A stretch of 58,321 nt of DNA from Trichormus sp. M33_DOE_039 (GCA_015296085.1 DVDT01000016.1:1-58321), one strand, 5' to 3'. Shown: positions 9,901-18,531, counted from the first letter of the stretch. The notes: generated by a model not told the origin, from the sequence alone. Made by a program: numbers and translations.

Positions 9901-10670
9901 CGCAATTACAAGATGAAGGGATCACAACTCTCTCCCAATATCAGCCATATCGACCCAATAGGCTCATAGAAAGATATATGAAAGGACTCATCAAAGATTG
10001 TGGCCCTGAGAATGAACGTGCAGCTTTATTGGTTTTATATTTATTAACAGATGAAAGTAACCAAAGACCTTTTAAAACTCGTGCCGAATTAGCAGCAGAA
10101 TTATCAGAATTAGAAGATACAGATAAATTAGAATTAGTCTTAAATATTTTAGTTAGTTCTGGGTTAGTAGTGTTGTTTCCTGATGTCCCAGAACGCTATC
10201 AATTAATTCACGATTACTTAGTAGATTTAATTCGTTACTTGCAAGAACAAGAATCCAGCCTACAAGCCCAACTGAATCAGCTGCGTCAAAAAGTCGAACA
10301 AAGCCAAACCGAAATTGAAAGACTCCAACGGGAACTCCGCCAAAAAAAGCAGCACAACAAACTTATATATCCTCAACCCCAGCAAGGATTAGATTTACTT
10401 ACAGAATTGCGAGAGTTACGCAAGCGGGAAGAACTGAGTCAACTAGAAATAGAACAACTCCGCGCCGAACTCAAAGAAAAGGAATTAACAGCACAACTTG
10501 CAGAAAGTCAAAAACAACAAAGAATCCGTGAAGCCAGATTAAATCGTTTATTGAAAATCGCACTGACTGTTGCACTTGTGGCTATTTTGGGATTAGCCAC
10601 ATCTCTATGGTTGCGCGATTACTCATCACCAAAAACTAACCCTAGAAACTGTAATCGTGTTCTTTGCTAG
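6912..10670 (+). CDS. Large nSTAND-type NTPase with duplicated N-terminal module and C-terminal membrane anchor
   Basis: A 1252-residue multidomain protein. Two copies of a degenerate module (about 13-155 and 235-385) share a LILVxCNxxxL start, an (F)PFPV/I-x-L segment and LIRLAxDFxxW, but neither has a Walker A. Residues about 420-745 are helical and TPR-like. An nSTAND1-type NTPase follows, with GPSGVGKSS at 782-790 and VLIFDQFEEFFF around D875. A coiled coil (about 1105-1210) leads to one membrane helix at about 1216-1234, after which the protein ends in a short polar tail. Relatives often carry WD40 or TPR sensor repeats after such a helix, so this may be a truncated form. It starts 86 bp after the TIR gene. 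A sensor or assembly platform role is inferred. Confidence 0.82.
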   Translation: MTDSDRIEDIEIINTNALKTLARSIKLAKKDFQLILVCCNHSCLRSKILKQWQEIYIEELSSSFIIKQLFLSNKITTLYTTIKETIGNEQPQALMIFGLEEVIAIEQVLKSANNARNEFRKNFNFPIVLWINNDIHRQLIRLARDFEDWTTRIDVQISNEELLNFIHYSVSNILFPNLDLLQLNKGYCREIELALQELENRNLSIDEKSQSILRNFLEEEKFTIQENQQSLNTLIRGINFSDEQFSLILVHCNYTILSNQILQNLLNLSLVVQKITLPKSIKIEKFDSTIQMALENLQLSALMIEGLDCIEELDIFLSSANYVRERFIRSFPFPVLLSVNDQVMQKLIRLAPDFVSWATTTEFTLPNQVLLQFLEQETDALFAKVLTNEYKESRQAKINKDDSVLEQAWEHSHELYSAINEVRERGITLEPQLNASLQFVFGLDDYVSDASGNLTERIHQALEHFQTSLLIWQNLVAQTSTANQIEGKQTSLSSPLIRQSVLLFYIGLCHCRLAEQNQLNNRYWEAAKSCLQQSLESLQLAQRPDIAAKFIGQLAEVLEHLQEWDKLQIVAQHSLELHQIYGSQIQLAYDYGFLAQVASQGSRWLQASILAHVALLKLDEAQRPDDQAHENLFPLLLAQFYYLVLAKAQQNLGENAVAQTYLDKAAQELNVALENSVHQYDVHRYIRMLRKLRSLYFEAGRYLEAYCIRQKLRSVEQQYGFRAFIGAGRLQPQRQATNPALMSASGSSSIALEIEASGRERDINNLIGRISRADQKLIVIHGPSGVGKSSTVNAGLVPALQNRIIGDQIAVPVVLQVYTDWVRELGESLEVAISDLRSEIAVPEAFTETSITISSILEQLHQNANNHLITVLIFDQFEEFFFSFTDRQQKQKFDQFVSNCLDISRTKVIFSLREDYLHHLLELKQVANLEAINNNILDKQIRYQLNNFSPEYAKAIIQKLTARSLSNLEPALIDALVADLSTDLGEIRPIELQLVGAQLQDEGITTLSQYQPYRPNRLIERYMKGLIKDCGPENERAALLVLYLLTDESNQRPFKTRAELAAELSELEDTDKLELVLNILVSSGLVVLFPDVPERYQLIHDYLVDLIRYLQEQESSLQAQLNQLRQKVEQSQTEIERLQRELRQKKQHNKLIYPQPQQGLDLLTELRELRKREELSQLEIEQLRAELKEKELTAQLAESQKQQRIREARLNRLLKIALTVALVAILGLATSLWLRDYSSPKTNPRNCNRVLC

Positions 10671-10689
10671 TGTGCTTTATCTAACAATT

Positions 10690-11055
10690 TTAGGATTTTT
10701 TGCGTAGATAAGTATTGACTGTAGTTAAGAGTTCTTCTATGTTTAAGGGTTTCAGGACATAATCAGTCACAGCTGTTTCCAAAGCTGTCATGCGATCGCT
10801 CATTCCATCTTTAGCAGTTAATAAAATTATCGGCACTTGATAATTAATATTTCTCAGGCGGTGGCAAATGTCTAATCCCGACGCACCAGGTAGTGTCTCA
10901 TCTACAATGATTAAATCCAGCTGTAACGCCTGTGCTGCCATGATTGCAGTTAATCCATCGTAGGCGACGCTTACTTGATAACCTTCATAGTTCAGTTCTA
11001 ACTCCATAAATCGGGTTAGCTTGACTTCATCTTCAACCAACAAGATGTGCGTCAT
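10690..11055 (-). CDS. Stand-alone response regulator receiver protein
   Basis: A CheY-like receiver of 121 residues from the ATG at 11055, which puts the conserved MTHILLVEDE at the N-terminus; an upstream ATG at 11124 would add 23 residues not expected in a receiver. The acidic pair is E8/D9, the phosphoacceptor D52 (IIVDETLPG), the switch threonine T80 and the lysine K102 (LKP). No output domain follows, so it signals by protein contact. The sequence is closest to OmpR-type receivers. It converges on the STAND gene with 19 bp between, and no kinase is adjacent. Confidence 0.85.
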   Translation of the reverse strand: MTHILLVEDEVKLTRFMELELNYEGYQVSVAYDGLTAIMAAQALQLDLIIVDETLPGASGLDICHRLRNINYQVPIILLTAKDGMSDRMTALETAVTDYVLKPLNIEELLTTVNTYLRKKS

Positions 11056-11239
11056 GATCGAGCAAAAGTAAAAAGGTAAGGTAAAAATATTAAGATACCT
11101 GTAATATTGGCTTTTTGCCTGCACATAGTTTCTGTTACTATTACTGTGCTAGCAGATTATACGAGTATCGAAATAGTTCTCCGTTAGCTTAGTATACTTT
11201 TGCGTAACTAACAAGGGTACATCTGTAATTACCGATTAC

Positions 11240-11264
11240 CAATTGCTCTGGTCTTGAGCAATTG
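11240..11264. repeat. Perfect hairpin downstream of the Mo-nitrogenase C-terminal gene
   Basis: CAATTGCTC and GAGCAATTG are perfect 9-bp arms around a 7-nt loop, 8 bp past the stop of the gene ending at 11272. No T-run follows on either strand, so it may stabilise the mRNA 3' end rather than terminate transcription. Confidence 0.4.
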
Positions 11265-11271
11265 TCATGAT

Positions 11272-11559
11272 TTAGCAATAAGCTGTTATATCTTCGCCAC
11301 ATTCATCAGCCAAATAGCAAAGAGCCTTAAAACGTAAACTTACCACTTGCTCGTAGAAAGGATTTAATTTACACATTGGCGGAATGTGAAATAGTTGACG
11401 ACCAAAAAATTTGACATCACGTTCAAATGGACATTGAGCAGGAATGAATTTACACAACATATGAGCTAGTTGAGAGTTACGAATTTCGATACCTTCTAGC
11501 CATCTGCGAATCGGCTCAAGTAGGTCGTTGTGGGAGTGAATTTGAGTAAAGCTTGTCAT
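11272..11559 (-). CDS. Mo-dependent nitrogenase C-terminal domain family protein
   Basis: A 95-residue soluble protein matching the family named after a C-terminal nitrogenase-associated domain (PF06967). The conserved core is visible: IPAQCPFERDVKFFG, LFHIPPMCKLNPFYEQ and RFKALCYLADECGEDI. Six cysteines suggest metal binding or redox behaviour. The family is widespread and multicopy in cyanobacteria, including as free-standing proteins far from nif genes, as here; no nif genes lie in this window. Its molecular role is not known. Confidence 0.8.
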   Translation of the reverse strand: MTSFTQIHSHNDLLEPIRRWLEGIEIRNSQLAHMLCKFIPAQCPFERDVKFFGRQLFHIPPMCKLNPFYEQVVSLRFKALCYLADECGEDITAYC

Positions 11560-11855
11560 AATCTATTACCTTCATCATTTTACTTGTGTTGTGTGTTAAC
11601 CCTCTATATATAAATACAGTTAGGCTATTTCTTTTTATGCAATCCTCAACACAGACAAATATCAGCTTGGGGAACATTGTTAACTACATATGCAAGTATT
11701 GGTATTACAGAAGATTGTTTCAGCACAATCACATATCTGTTTTGCTAAACGCTAGGCTAGATAAGGGACTGACTGTTGTTGTCATGCAATTTTTGGGAGG
11801 CGCGGTGCAAAACTCATTTCTGGAAGCATCTAGTTAAAAGAGGCTGTGAAAACAC

Positions 11856-12467
11856 ATGACTAACGACTTTCTCAAAAACAAAAAGTTTATTTTTGACCGA
11901 TGGGCTTCTAGTTATGATTGGCTCTTACCTTCCGTATTTTATCGGGCCGTCCACAAACGCCTGTTAGAATATGTAGACTTGCCAGCACGAGCCAATGTAC
12001 TGGATTTAGGCTGTGGTACTGGTCGCCTGCTGGAACGTCTAGCTACTGAGTTTCCACAATTGCAGGGTACTGGGTTAGATTTATCGTCCCAGATGTTGCA
12101 AGTGGCGCGACTGAGTAACCGCCATCATCCCCGCTTAATTTTTATCGAAGGTAAAGCCGAGGCTCTACCTTTTGGTGATGGTCAATTTGATGCAGTATTC
12201 AATACTATTAGTTTCCTGCACTATCTAGAACCGAAACAGGTTTTGCAGGAAGTTGCACGGGTACTGACTCCTGGTGGACGCTTTTACTTGGTTGATATCA
12301 CGACGAAAAAAGAGAAAGAACCACAAACATTGTCAATTTCCCATCAGGGAATTAAATTCTACAGTCCTCAACAACGAGAAAACCTTGGAACTGCGGCTGG
12401 GTTAGTGTGTTTGCATCATTACTATTTGTTAGGGCCTGTTATGCTGACAGTGTTTGCTAAACCTTGA
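11856..12467 (+). CDS. Class I SAM-dependent methyltransferase
   Basis: A 203-residue Methyltransf_11-type enzyme. Motif I VLDLGCGTGRLLE is at 48-60, followed by GTGLDLSSQML, the post-motif EALPFGDGQFDAVF, and LTPGGRFYLVDI. No signal peptide. The substrate cannot be read from sequence; the closest overall look is to UbiE/SAM methyltransferases acting on small molecules or lipids. It stands alone, with a gap of nearly 300 bp upstream and a convergent acetyltransferase downstream. Confidence 0.78.
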   Translation: MTNDFLKNKKFIFDRWASSYDWLLPSVFYRAVHKRLLEYVDLPARANVLDLGCGTGRLLERLATEFPQLQGTGLDLSSQMLQVARLSNRHHPRLIFIEGKAEALPFGDGQFDAVFNTISFLHYLEPKQVLQEVARVLTPGGRFYLVDITTKKEKEPQTLSISHQGIKFYSPQQRENLGTAAGLVCLHHYYLLGPVMLTVFAKP

Positions 12468-12540
12468 AGAGTACTGAGTCAAAAAATTTTGAATTTTGGA
12501 TTATAGAATTCGTCTCAAATTCGGTGATGAGTAGCGAGTA

Positions 12541-13026
12541 TCAGGCATCTTGACTCAGCAATAATTCACTTTGATACTGCATGAATATTACAGGAACTTT
12601 CAGGATTTTTTTGGCTAGTTGAGAGAATTTAAACTTATCTTGGAGCGATTTAGGTAAGTGTTCAAATTCAATTTGCACAAAACCAAAGCGACTGTAAAAC
12701 TGTGCTAGTTGTTTACCCAAGCATTCTAGGTATAAAGGTTTTGTAGCTTGAGTGATGAGATATTGTGTAAGAAAAGTTGCTAAACCGCGACCTCTCCAAG
12801 CAGGTATGACTACTAAACTACCTAGTTCTTGGGCTTGGGGAAAGTTACGTAGTTGTCCACAGGCTATGACATCGCCTTGAAATTCCATCACCCAGAATTG
12901 TTGCCAGTTTAACTGAGTAGGGTCAAGGATAGCGGAGAGAACTAGCCATCTTAGCGATCGCATATCCTGAGATGTCGCTTGACGTAGTGTACATCCAGTC
13001 GGTAATGATGAGTCACTCTGCTTCAT
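12541..13026 (-). CDS. GNAT-family N-acetyltransferase
   Basis: A 161-residue single-domain acetyltransferase. The acetyl-CoA binding segment LVVIPAWRGRGLATFL gives the R-G-x-G-x-A/G loop, followed by a second region LYLECLGKQLAQFYSRFGF, the usual last strand and helix of GNAT folds. The N-terminal strand CTLRQATSQDMRSLRWL is also typical. The acceptor is unknown. It converges on the methyltransferase with 73 bp between and has its own upstream gap of 200 bp. Confidence 0.8.
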   Translation of the reverse strand: MKQSDSSLPTGCTLRQATSQDMRSLRWLVLSAILDPTQLNWQQFWVMEFQGDVIACGQLRNFPQAQELGSLVVIPAWRGRGLATFLTQYLITQATKPLYLECLGKQLAQFYSRFGFVQIEFEHLPKSLQDKFKFSQLAKKILKVPVIFMQYQSELLLSQDA

Positions 13027-13226
13027 AAATTAATTCAGAATCAACAATGGCAAATGTTTTGATTAACAAAGCTGTGATTTCAGTCGTTTTTGCAAGTATA
13101 TATGATTAAAATTAAACAATACTTAGGATAGAGTAGTGAATTGACCATAACCAGATTTTAGATAGATAAGATAATCACTTTTAGTTTCTTATAATGATGC
13201 CTGAAACTAAATGAAGGAGTATATTT

Positions 13227-13427
13227 ATGTCTGAAGAAAAGAAACAAAAATCTAAAAATCAAGAAACCACACCTACTGCTTCTGGTGGCTACCAAACTCC
13301 TTTACAAGAAGATATCCGTAAAACTGGTGATGCTTCACAATCTGATGCTAGGGAAACTGCTAAACCAGAAGCACCTGGAGAGGATAGCGTAGCTGGGAGT
13401 CCCAATCAAGGCACTGAATCACGTTAA
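13227..13427 (+). CDS. Small disordered hydrophilic protein
   Basis: A 66-residue protein rich in E, K, S, T, Q, G and P, without cysteine, tryptophan or any hydrophobic stretch, so probably unfolded in isolation. A strong ribosome binding site (GAAGGAG, about 8 nt before the ATG) and a terminator right after the stop argue that it is real and monocistronic. I recognise no family; the composition resembles small stress-related hydrophilic proteins, but that is only a resemblance. Confidence 0.65.
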   Translation: MSEEKKQKSKNQETTPTASGGYQTPLQEDIRKTGDASQSDARETAKPEAPGEDSVAGSPNQGTESR

Positions 13428-13470
13428 TTCTCAACAGTTATAGGGCGTAGGGACAAAGAGGTAAAAGCTA

Positions 13471-13504
13471 AAAGGCAAAAATATGTTTATTTTTGCCTTT
13501 TTTT
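13471..13504. terminator. Bidirectional intrinsic terminator
   Basis: Arms AAAGGCAAAAATA (13471-13483) and TATTTTTGCCTTT (13488-13500) are perfect over 13 bp with a TGTT loop, followed by T residues on the plus strand and preceded by A residues. It lies between the 66-residue gene and the leftward exporter operon and can serve both. Confidence 0.8.
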
Positions 13505-13518
13505 ATAGCTCAATACTA

Positions 13519-14736
13519 TCAAATACTTCTCAACGCCACGATGGGATCGAGTTTAGCCGCACGTCTGGCGGGAACAACACCGAAGAATAAACCGATACCA
13601 CCAGAAATACATACAGTAGTGGCGATCGCTACGGGAGATACAGCCGATTCTAAAGGTGTCAACGCTCCTACTAACATAATGCCACTAACACCAATGCCTG
13701 TTCCGATGAGGCCGCCAATGGCTGATACAATCACAGATTCAATCATAAATTGCAGTAAGATATCTTGCTCTGTAGCCCCGATTGCTTTTCGTAGCCCGAT
13801 TTCTTGAGTGCGTTCGGTGACGGAAACAAGCATAATATTCATGATGCCGATACCACCTACAAATAAAGATATACCGGCGATCGCAGCTAACATGACTGTT
13901 AATGCACCGGTAATTTGTCCCACTACTTGTAGAGCGTCTTTTTGGGTTCTAATAGTAAAGTCATCTTCACCGATGAGTTTGTGGCGTTGACGTAATAAAT
14001 TTGTGATCTGAAATACGGCTGCATCTACGCTGTCAGCATTTTTGGCGGATGCAACGATATAAGTTAACTCCAAACCATAGGGTGAAGTCCGCCCCACAAT
14101 TCGGTTAGCCATTGTAAACACAGGGATTAAAGCTGAGTCATCATAATCAACGCCTAAGCTTGAACCTTTGGCTTCTAATAGTCCAATAATTTGAAAGCTG
14201 GTATTTTTGATTCTGAGTTGTTGCCCTACAGGGTTACTATTCCCAAACAGTCTGTTAGATAATTTTGCACCGATCACAGCAACTTGATTGCTGCGTTTCA
14301 TGTCTACATCACTAAAAAATCTGCCTTGAGCAACTTCAAAGTCTCGTACTATCAAGAAATTGGGTGTTGTGCCAATAATGTTGACATCAGTGTTTCTATT
14401 GCTATAAGTGACTACTTGTCTGCTGTTTAATTCAGATGTGACGTTGGCAATCGTGGGTACTTGGGTAGCGATCGCTTTGGCATCTTCGTATACTAAAGTC
14501 TTTGGTGCTTCTCTGGAAATACGTTGAGTTGCTTGATTACCCGGAATTACAAATAATACATTTGGCCCCAAAGATTCTAATTGTTGATTGACATAGCTTT
14601 GTCCAGCTTCACCAATCCCAATCATGGCGATTACTGAAGCGTTACCGATCACTATACCCAACATGGTGAGCGCACTACGTAGCTTATTCGCCAGCAGGGT
14701 TTTCCCTGCCATTTGCGTACTTTCTAGGAAGTTCAT
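13519..14736 (-). CDS. MacB-type ABC transporter permease (second copy in operon)
   Basis: A 405-residue permease of the MacB/FtsX class without its own ATPase domain. One helix near the N-terminus (NKLRSALTMLGIVIG) precedes a periplasmic MacB-PCD domain of about 230 residues; three more helices fill the C-terminal third (GISLFVGGIGIMNIMLVSVTE then EIGLRKAIGA). Such permeases are mechanotransmitters that drive an adaptor to export molecules from the periplasm. It overlaps the upstream adaptor gene by 4 bp, so translation is coupled. The ATPase must come from 16464-17153. It is the last gene of the operon. The cargo is unknown. Confidence 0.85.
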   Translation of the reverse strand: MNFLESTQMAGKTLLANKLRSALTMLGIVIGNASVIAMIGIGEAGQSYVNQQLESLGPNVLFVIPGNQATQRISREAPKTLVYEDAKAIATQVPTIANVTSELNSRQVVTYSNRNTDVNIIGTTPNFLIVRDFEVAQGRFFSDVDMKRSNQVAVIGAKLSNRLFGNSNPVGQQLRIKNTSFQIIGLLEAKGSSLGVDYDDSALIPVFTMANRIVGRTSPYGLELTYIVASAKNADSVDAAVFQITNLLRQRHKLIGEDDFTIRTQKDALQVVGQITGALTVMLAAIAGISLFVGGIGIMNIMLVSVTERTQEIGLRKAIGATEQDILLQFMIESVIVSAIGGLIGTGIGVSGIMLVGALTPLESAVSPVAIATTVCISGGIGLFFGVVPARRAAKLDPIVALRSI

Positions 14737-16199
14737 TGATTTTGGTTTTCTTGTGCCTTTTGGATTTTGTAGTCTTTGGGTAAGTCAATAAATACGCGAT
14801 CGCCTGCTTTCACCCCTGATATCACTTGGGTTTGATCTTGGATTTGTGTGCCAATGGTAACTTCCCGAAACTGGGGTTTATTTTTCGCATCCGGTACTAA
14901 TACGCCTGTTTTGCCGTTTTCGGTGAGGATAGCAACGGTTGGTAATACTAAAGCATTGTTGACGCGATCGCCTAGAAAGGTTAAATCAACGTTTAGGCCA
15001 GAACGTAATTTATCTGTACCAGTATCAAGAGCTATCCTTACCTGAAAGGATGTCACGCCTTGTTCCACTACTGCTTCGGGAGCAATCAAACGCACGCGAC
15101 CTTGAAAAACTTCTTCAGGATAAGCATCTGCAACAATTTCCACCTGTTGTCCTGGTTGAATCCTGCCAATATCGGCTTCTGGAACTTGTGCTAATATTTC
15201 CAAGCCCTTGGCTACAGCCACAATGGAACTAGAAGTCGCCGATGCGCTGGTAGAGGCTGAGGTGGTGGGAGTGACAAAAGCCCCAATATTTGCATATTTT
15301 TGAGTGATAATGCCCGCAAAAGGCGCACGAACAATGGTATCTTGCAATTTAACTTCAGCAGCAGCTAACTGCGCTTGCGCGGCTTTGACAGCAGCTTGAC
15401 GTTGGGCGATTTCTTCTGGACGGCTACCTTCTTGCAACAATACCAAGGCCGCACGGGCTTCAGTCACAGATGCTTCTCTGGCGGCGATGACTTCGCTGCG
15501 AGTTCCAATTTGCAGCAGAGAGAGTTGTTTTTGTGCTTCTGCTAAATTAGCTTTAGCACTTTTGTCTTCACTAATAGCTTGATCAAGTAATTGTTTTCTC
15601 TCTGCTCCCTGTTGGTAGAGATACTGATAACGCTTAACTTGTTCTGTAGTGTAATTTGCCCTAGCACGGGCTGCATCCACCTGGGCTTGAGCTTTGGCAA
15701 TTTCTTGGGGACGATTCCCCGCTTGTGCTTCTGCTAATTGGGCTTGGGCTTGGGCTAAACGCGCTCTAGACTGAGCAATTTCTTGAGGACGACTCCCTGC
15801 TTGTGCTTCCGCTAGCTGGGCTTGATTTTGAGCTAAATTAGCACGATATTGAGCAAGTTGGGCTTGGATATCACCTACATCCATCCGAGCTAAAATTTGT
15901 CCTTGCTCAACGAGATCGCCTTGTTCTACGTATAATTCAGCTAATACCCCAGGGTTTTTGGGGCTGATATTAACACTTTGAACTGGTACAACTTTTCCGC
16001 TAGCAGTAATCCGCAGAGTCACATTTTTTGCTTCCACAGGTACAGTTAGTTGCGTGACATCTTGTTGATTAGTTGCCCGATTGACAAGACTATAGCTAGT
16101 GGTACCGACAATTAAAGTTCCAGTAGCTAACAACACTACCAGCCACCTAGCTGGATATTTAACTTTGCCAATCAAGGGAACTTCTACGTACGCAATCAT
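14733..16199 (-). CDS. MacA/HlyD-type periplasmic adaptor (second copy in operon)
   Basis: A 488-residue membrane fusion protein: one N-terminal membrane helix (residues about 17-36), a biotinyl-lipoyl-like half (VNISPKNPGVLAELYVEQGD), a long alpha-hairpin rich in repeated AQAxLAEAQAGxRPQEIA units, the second lipoyl half (IVRAPFAGIITQKYANIGAFV), then beta-barrel and membrane-proximal domains. It should link the permease to an outer-membrane TolC-like channel, which is not encoded here. Gene overlap of 4 bp with the downstream permease. It follows the ATPase after a 264-bp gap, so an internal promoter is possible. Confidence 0.85.
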   Translation of the reverse strand: MIAYVEVPLIGKVKYPARWLVVLLATGTLIVGTTSYSLVNRATNQQDVTQLTVPVEAKNVTLRITASGKVVPVQSVNISPKNPGVLAELYVEQGDLVEQGQILARMDVGDIQAQLAQYRANLAQNQAQLAEAQAGSRPQEIAQSRARLAQAQAQLAEAQAGNRPQEIAKAQAQVDAARARANYTTEQVKRYQYLYQQGAERKQLLDQAISEDKSAKANLAEAQKQLSLLQIGTRSEVIAAREASVTEARAALVLLQEGSRPEEIAQRQAAVKAAQAQLAAAEVKLQDTIVRAPFAGIITQKYANIGAFVTPTTSASTSASATSSSIVAVAKGLEILAQVPEADIGRIQPGQQVEIVADAYPEEVFQGRVRLIAPEAVVEQGVTSFQVRIALDTGTDKLRSGLNVDLTFLGDRVNNALVLPTVAILTENGKTGVLVPDAKNKPQFREVTIGTQIQDQTQVISGVKAGDRVFIDLPKDYKIQKAQENQNQ

Positions 16200-16463
16200 A
16201 AATAATGGCCTATGACAAGTATTGGTGGTCTGATAAGAAGTCGTAATAATTAAGAATATTGTAGAAATAAATATTTATTTAACACTAATCCAGATGGACG
16301 AATAATTATCGACTGTGTTGCTGATTTGACATTCATCCTAGCCTTGATTTATTGAATGTGCCTTCACCTAACAGGGTGAACAGAATCCAATCATGGCAAA
16401 AGGATGCAGACATAGTAGTGTCTACATCCCTTCACATAATGGGGAATGCACAATTGTGCTAAA
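16200..16463. other. Gap inside the exporter operon
   Basis: No gene is visible. An AT palindrome around 16266-16281 and a hairpin-forming stretch around 16402-16431 (GGATG...CATCC) are present. The gap is long for an operon, so the second adaptor-permease pair may have its own promoter here, or the gap may mark where a second pair was added. Confidence 0.4.
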
Positions 16464-17153
16464 TCATCCAACTTGAAGTTGTGAACTGCGGTCAGCGACA
16501 ATCAAACCATCTTGAACTCGGATAATTCTTTTAGTCTGGGCAGCAATGTCTGGTTCGTGGGTGACAATTACAATTGTGATTCCTTGCTGATTCAGTTCTG
16601 TGAGTAAGTTCATCACTTCGTAGGAAGTTTCTGTATCTAGCGCACCTGTCGGTTCATCGGCTAAAACTAATGCTGGTCTATTCACTAAAGCCCGGGCGAT
16701 CGCTACTCGTTGTTGTTGTCCTCCAGAAAGTTGACTCGGACGGTTAAAGATGCGTTCTTCCAGTCCTACTCTTTTTAAGGCTTCCAATGCTCTGAGGCGA
16801 CGTTTACGTTTGGGTATATTGGCGTAAACCATTGGTAGCATGACATTTTCTAAGGCCGTGGCTCGCGGTAGTAAGTTAAATTGTTGAAACACGAAACCTA
16901 TTCTTTGATTGCGGATGTAGGCTAATTCATCATCGTCGTAGGTGGTGAGATTTCTGCCTTCAAAGGTGTAGAGTCCACTAGTGGGACGATCTAAACATCC
17001 CAGGATGTTCATCAGCGTCGATTTACCCGAACCGGATGCACCCATAATTGCCACATATTCCCCTGCGGAAATAGCAAGTTGAATACCTTTGAGGATAGGA
17101 ACACTAACTTCGCCTAATTGGTAGGTTTTTGTAATAGATTCTAGCCAAATCAT
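16464..17153 (-). CDS. MacB/LolD-type ABC transporter ATP-binding subunit
   Basis: A 229-residue ATPase of the lipoprotein/macrolide exporter class. Walker [10 protein letters not shown] at 38-46, signature [14 protein letters not shown], Walker [13 protein letters not shown] and the switch histidine in IVIVTHEP are all intact. It is the only ATPase in a five-gene leftward run with two adaptors and two permeases, so it must energise one or both. It lies 85 bp after the first permease gene. Cytoplasmic face of the inner membrane. Confidence 0.9.
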   Translation of the reverse strand: MIWLESITKTYQLGEVSVPILKGIQLAISAGEYVAIMGASGSGKSTLMNILGCLDRPTSGLYTFEGRNLTTYDDDELAYIRNQRIGFVFQQFNLLPRATALENVMLPMVYANIPKRKRRLRALEALKRVGLEERIFNRPSQLSGGQQQRVAIARALVNRPALVLADEPTGALDTETSYEVMNLLTELNQQGITIVIVTHEPDIAAQTKRIIRVQDGLIVADRSSQLQVG

Positions 17154-17238
17154 GAATTTTTATACCTCGTTGAATAACTAGAAAGTAAGGAACACACTAA
17201 TTTTGACGCTAATTTTAAGTAATAAATAACAGTGAGGT

Positions 17239-18531
17239 TTAATCACTACGTAAGGCGGTAATGGGATCTAATTTGGCAGCGTTCCTCGCGGGAATCACTC
17301 CGGCTACCAAGCCAACAGTTAACGAGAGAATAAAACCAACGATGACTGATAACGCTGAAATTACAAAGGGAAATTTGAACACACTAGCAGCACCAAAAGC
17401 AATTAAGATTCCACTACCCATCCCTACGCCGCCGCCAATGATAGAAATAACGATCGCTTCGGCTAAAAATTGGCTGAGAATGGCTGAGTTAGTTGCACCT
17501 AAGGCCTTGCGAATACCGATTTCTTTGGTTCTTTCCACAACGGAAACTAGCATAATATTGGCAATCCCAATCCCACCAACTACTAAGGAAATACCAGCGA
17601 TCGCCACTACCATAATCGTAAATGAACCTACCACAGTCGTAAATGTACTGACAATATCAGCTTGGTTAGTCACCCGAAAATCATCGACTTCCGGCGGGTA
17701 AATATTGTGACGTAGACGTAAGAGGTTGGTGACTTGAAATTGTGCTGCTTCTAATTGTTCCTGATTGTTGGATTTAACTAAAATGCCATTTACGGAGACA
17801 CCTGTAAGGGCATTGTTCCCTACCAAGCGTTTTGACATACTCGTTAATGGGATGAAAATTTGGTCATCTCGGTCATTTGGCCCTTGTGATCCTTTAGCCT
17901 CCATAATGCCGATGATTTCATAAGCTTCTCCTTGAATCCTGATTCTCTCCCCGATAACCTGGTCACTTTCTCCAAATAGGGTTCTTTGGACTGTCGGGCC
18001 AATCGCTGCTACCTGTGCAGCTGTATCCAATTCTTCTTGGGTAAAAAATCTTCCGGCTTGTGGATAAGTGTTTCTCGCGTCTGGGTAGTTTAAATCTGTG
18101 CCGAGGATTGTGGTGGAGGTGTTTTCACCGTTATAAACTACCTGGGCATTGCGCTGTAAGTAGGCAGAGACGATTTCAGCGGATGGAGCTTGTTGAGCGA
18201 TCGCTTTGGCATCTTCCCAAGTTAAGGTGCTAGTAGAACCCACACCGCGACTAATATTACCACTCCTAGCCGCCCCTGCTAAAACTTGCAGCACGTTTGT
18301 TCCCAAGGCTTGAATTTGTTGCTCTACACTTTTTTGTACTCCTTGACCCACTGAAGTAATAGCAATCACAGAAGCAATGCCAATAATCACACCCAGCATT
18401 GTCAATCCTGTACGTAATTTATTACTCCACAGGGTTTCCGTTGCCATAGATAAAATTTCTAAAAATGGCACGGTGCGAGAGTTATCTGTTTTGGAACGAG
18501 GATGAGCCTTTTTATAAAAACCCTGAATCAT
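17239..18531 (-). CDS. MacB-type ABC transporter permease (first copy in operon)
   Basis: A 430-residue permease: N-terminal helix (NKLRTGLTMLGVIIGIASVI), periplasmic MacB-PCD domain, and three C-terminal helices including GGIGIANIMLVSVVERTKEIGIRKALGA-like sequence split by a cytoplasmic loop. About 25 residues before the usual start are present (MIQGFYKKAHPRSK...), so a later start is possible, though the reading frame is open. It is a paralogue of the permease at 13519-14736. It sits 77 bp after its adaptor gene and 85 bp before the ATPase. The order adaptor-permease-ATPase is common for cyanobacterial exporters. Confidence 0.85.
   Translation of the reverse strand: MIQGFYKKAHPRSKTDNSRTVPFLEILSMATETLWSNKLRTGLTMLGVIIGIASVIAITSVGQGVQKSVEQQIQALGTNVLQVLAGAARSGNISRGVGSTSTLTWEDAKAIAQQAPSAEIVSAYLQRNAQVVYNGENTSTTILGTDLNYPDARNTYPQAGRFFTQEELDTAAQVAAIGPTVQRTLFGESDQVIGERIRIQGEAYEIIGIMEAKGSQGPNDRDDQIFIPLTSMSKRLVGNNALTGVSVNGILVKSNNQEQLEAAQFQVTNLLRLRHNIYPPEVDDFRVTNQADIVSTFTTVVGSFTIMVVAIAGISLVVGGIGIANIMLVSVVERTKEIGIRKALGATNSAILSQFLAEAIVISIIGGGVGMGSGILIAFGAASVFKFPFVISALSVIVGFILSLTVGLVAGVIPARNAAKLDPITALRSD

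Noticed and set aside
11586-11837. 83-codon open frame before the methyltransferase
   Set aside because: No ribosome binding site, no family pattern, irregular composition; treated as leader sequence.
13493-13990. Rightward open frames opposite the exporter permease
   Set aside because: They are antisense to a well-supported gene and have low-complexity, non-protein-like sequence; the same holds for frames at 17261-17701 and 18669-18860.
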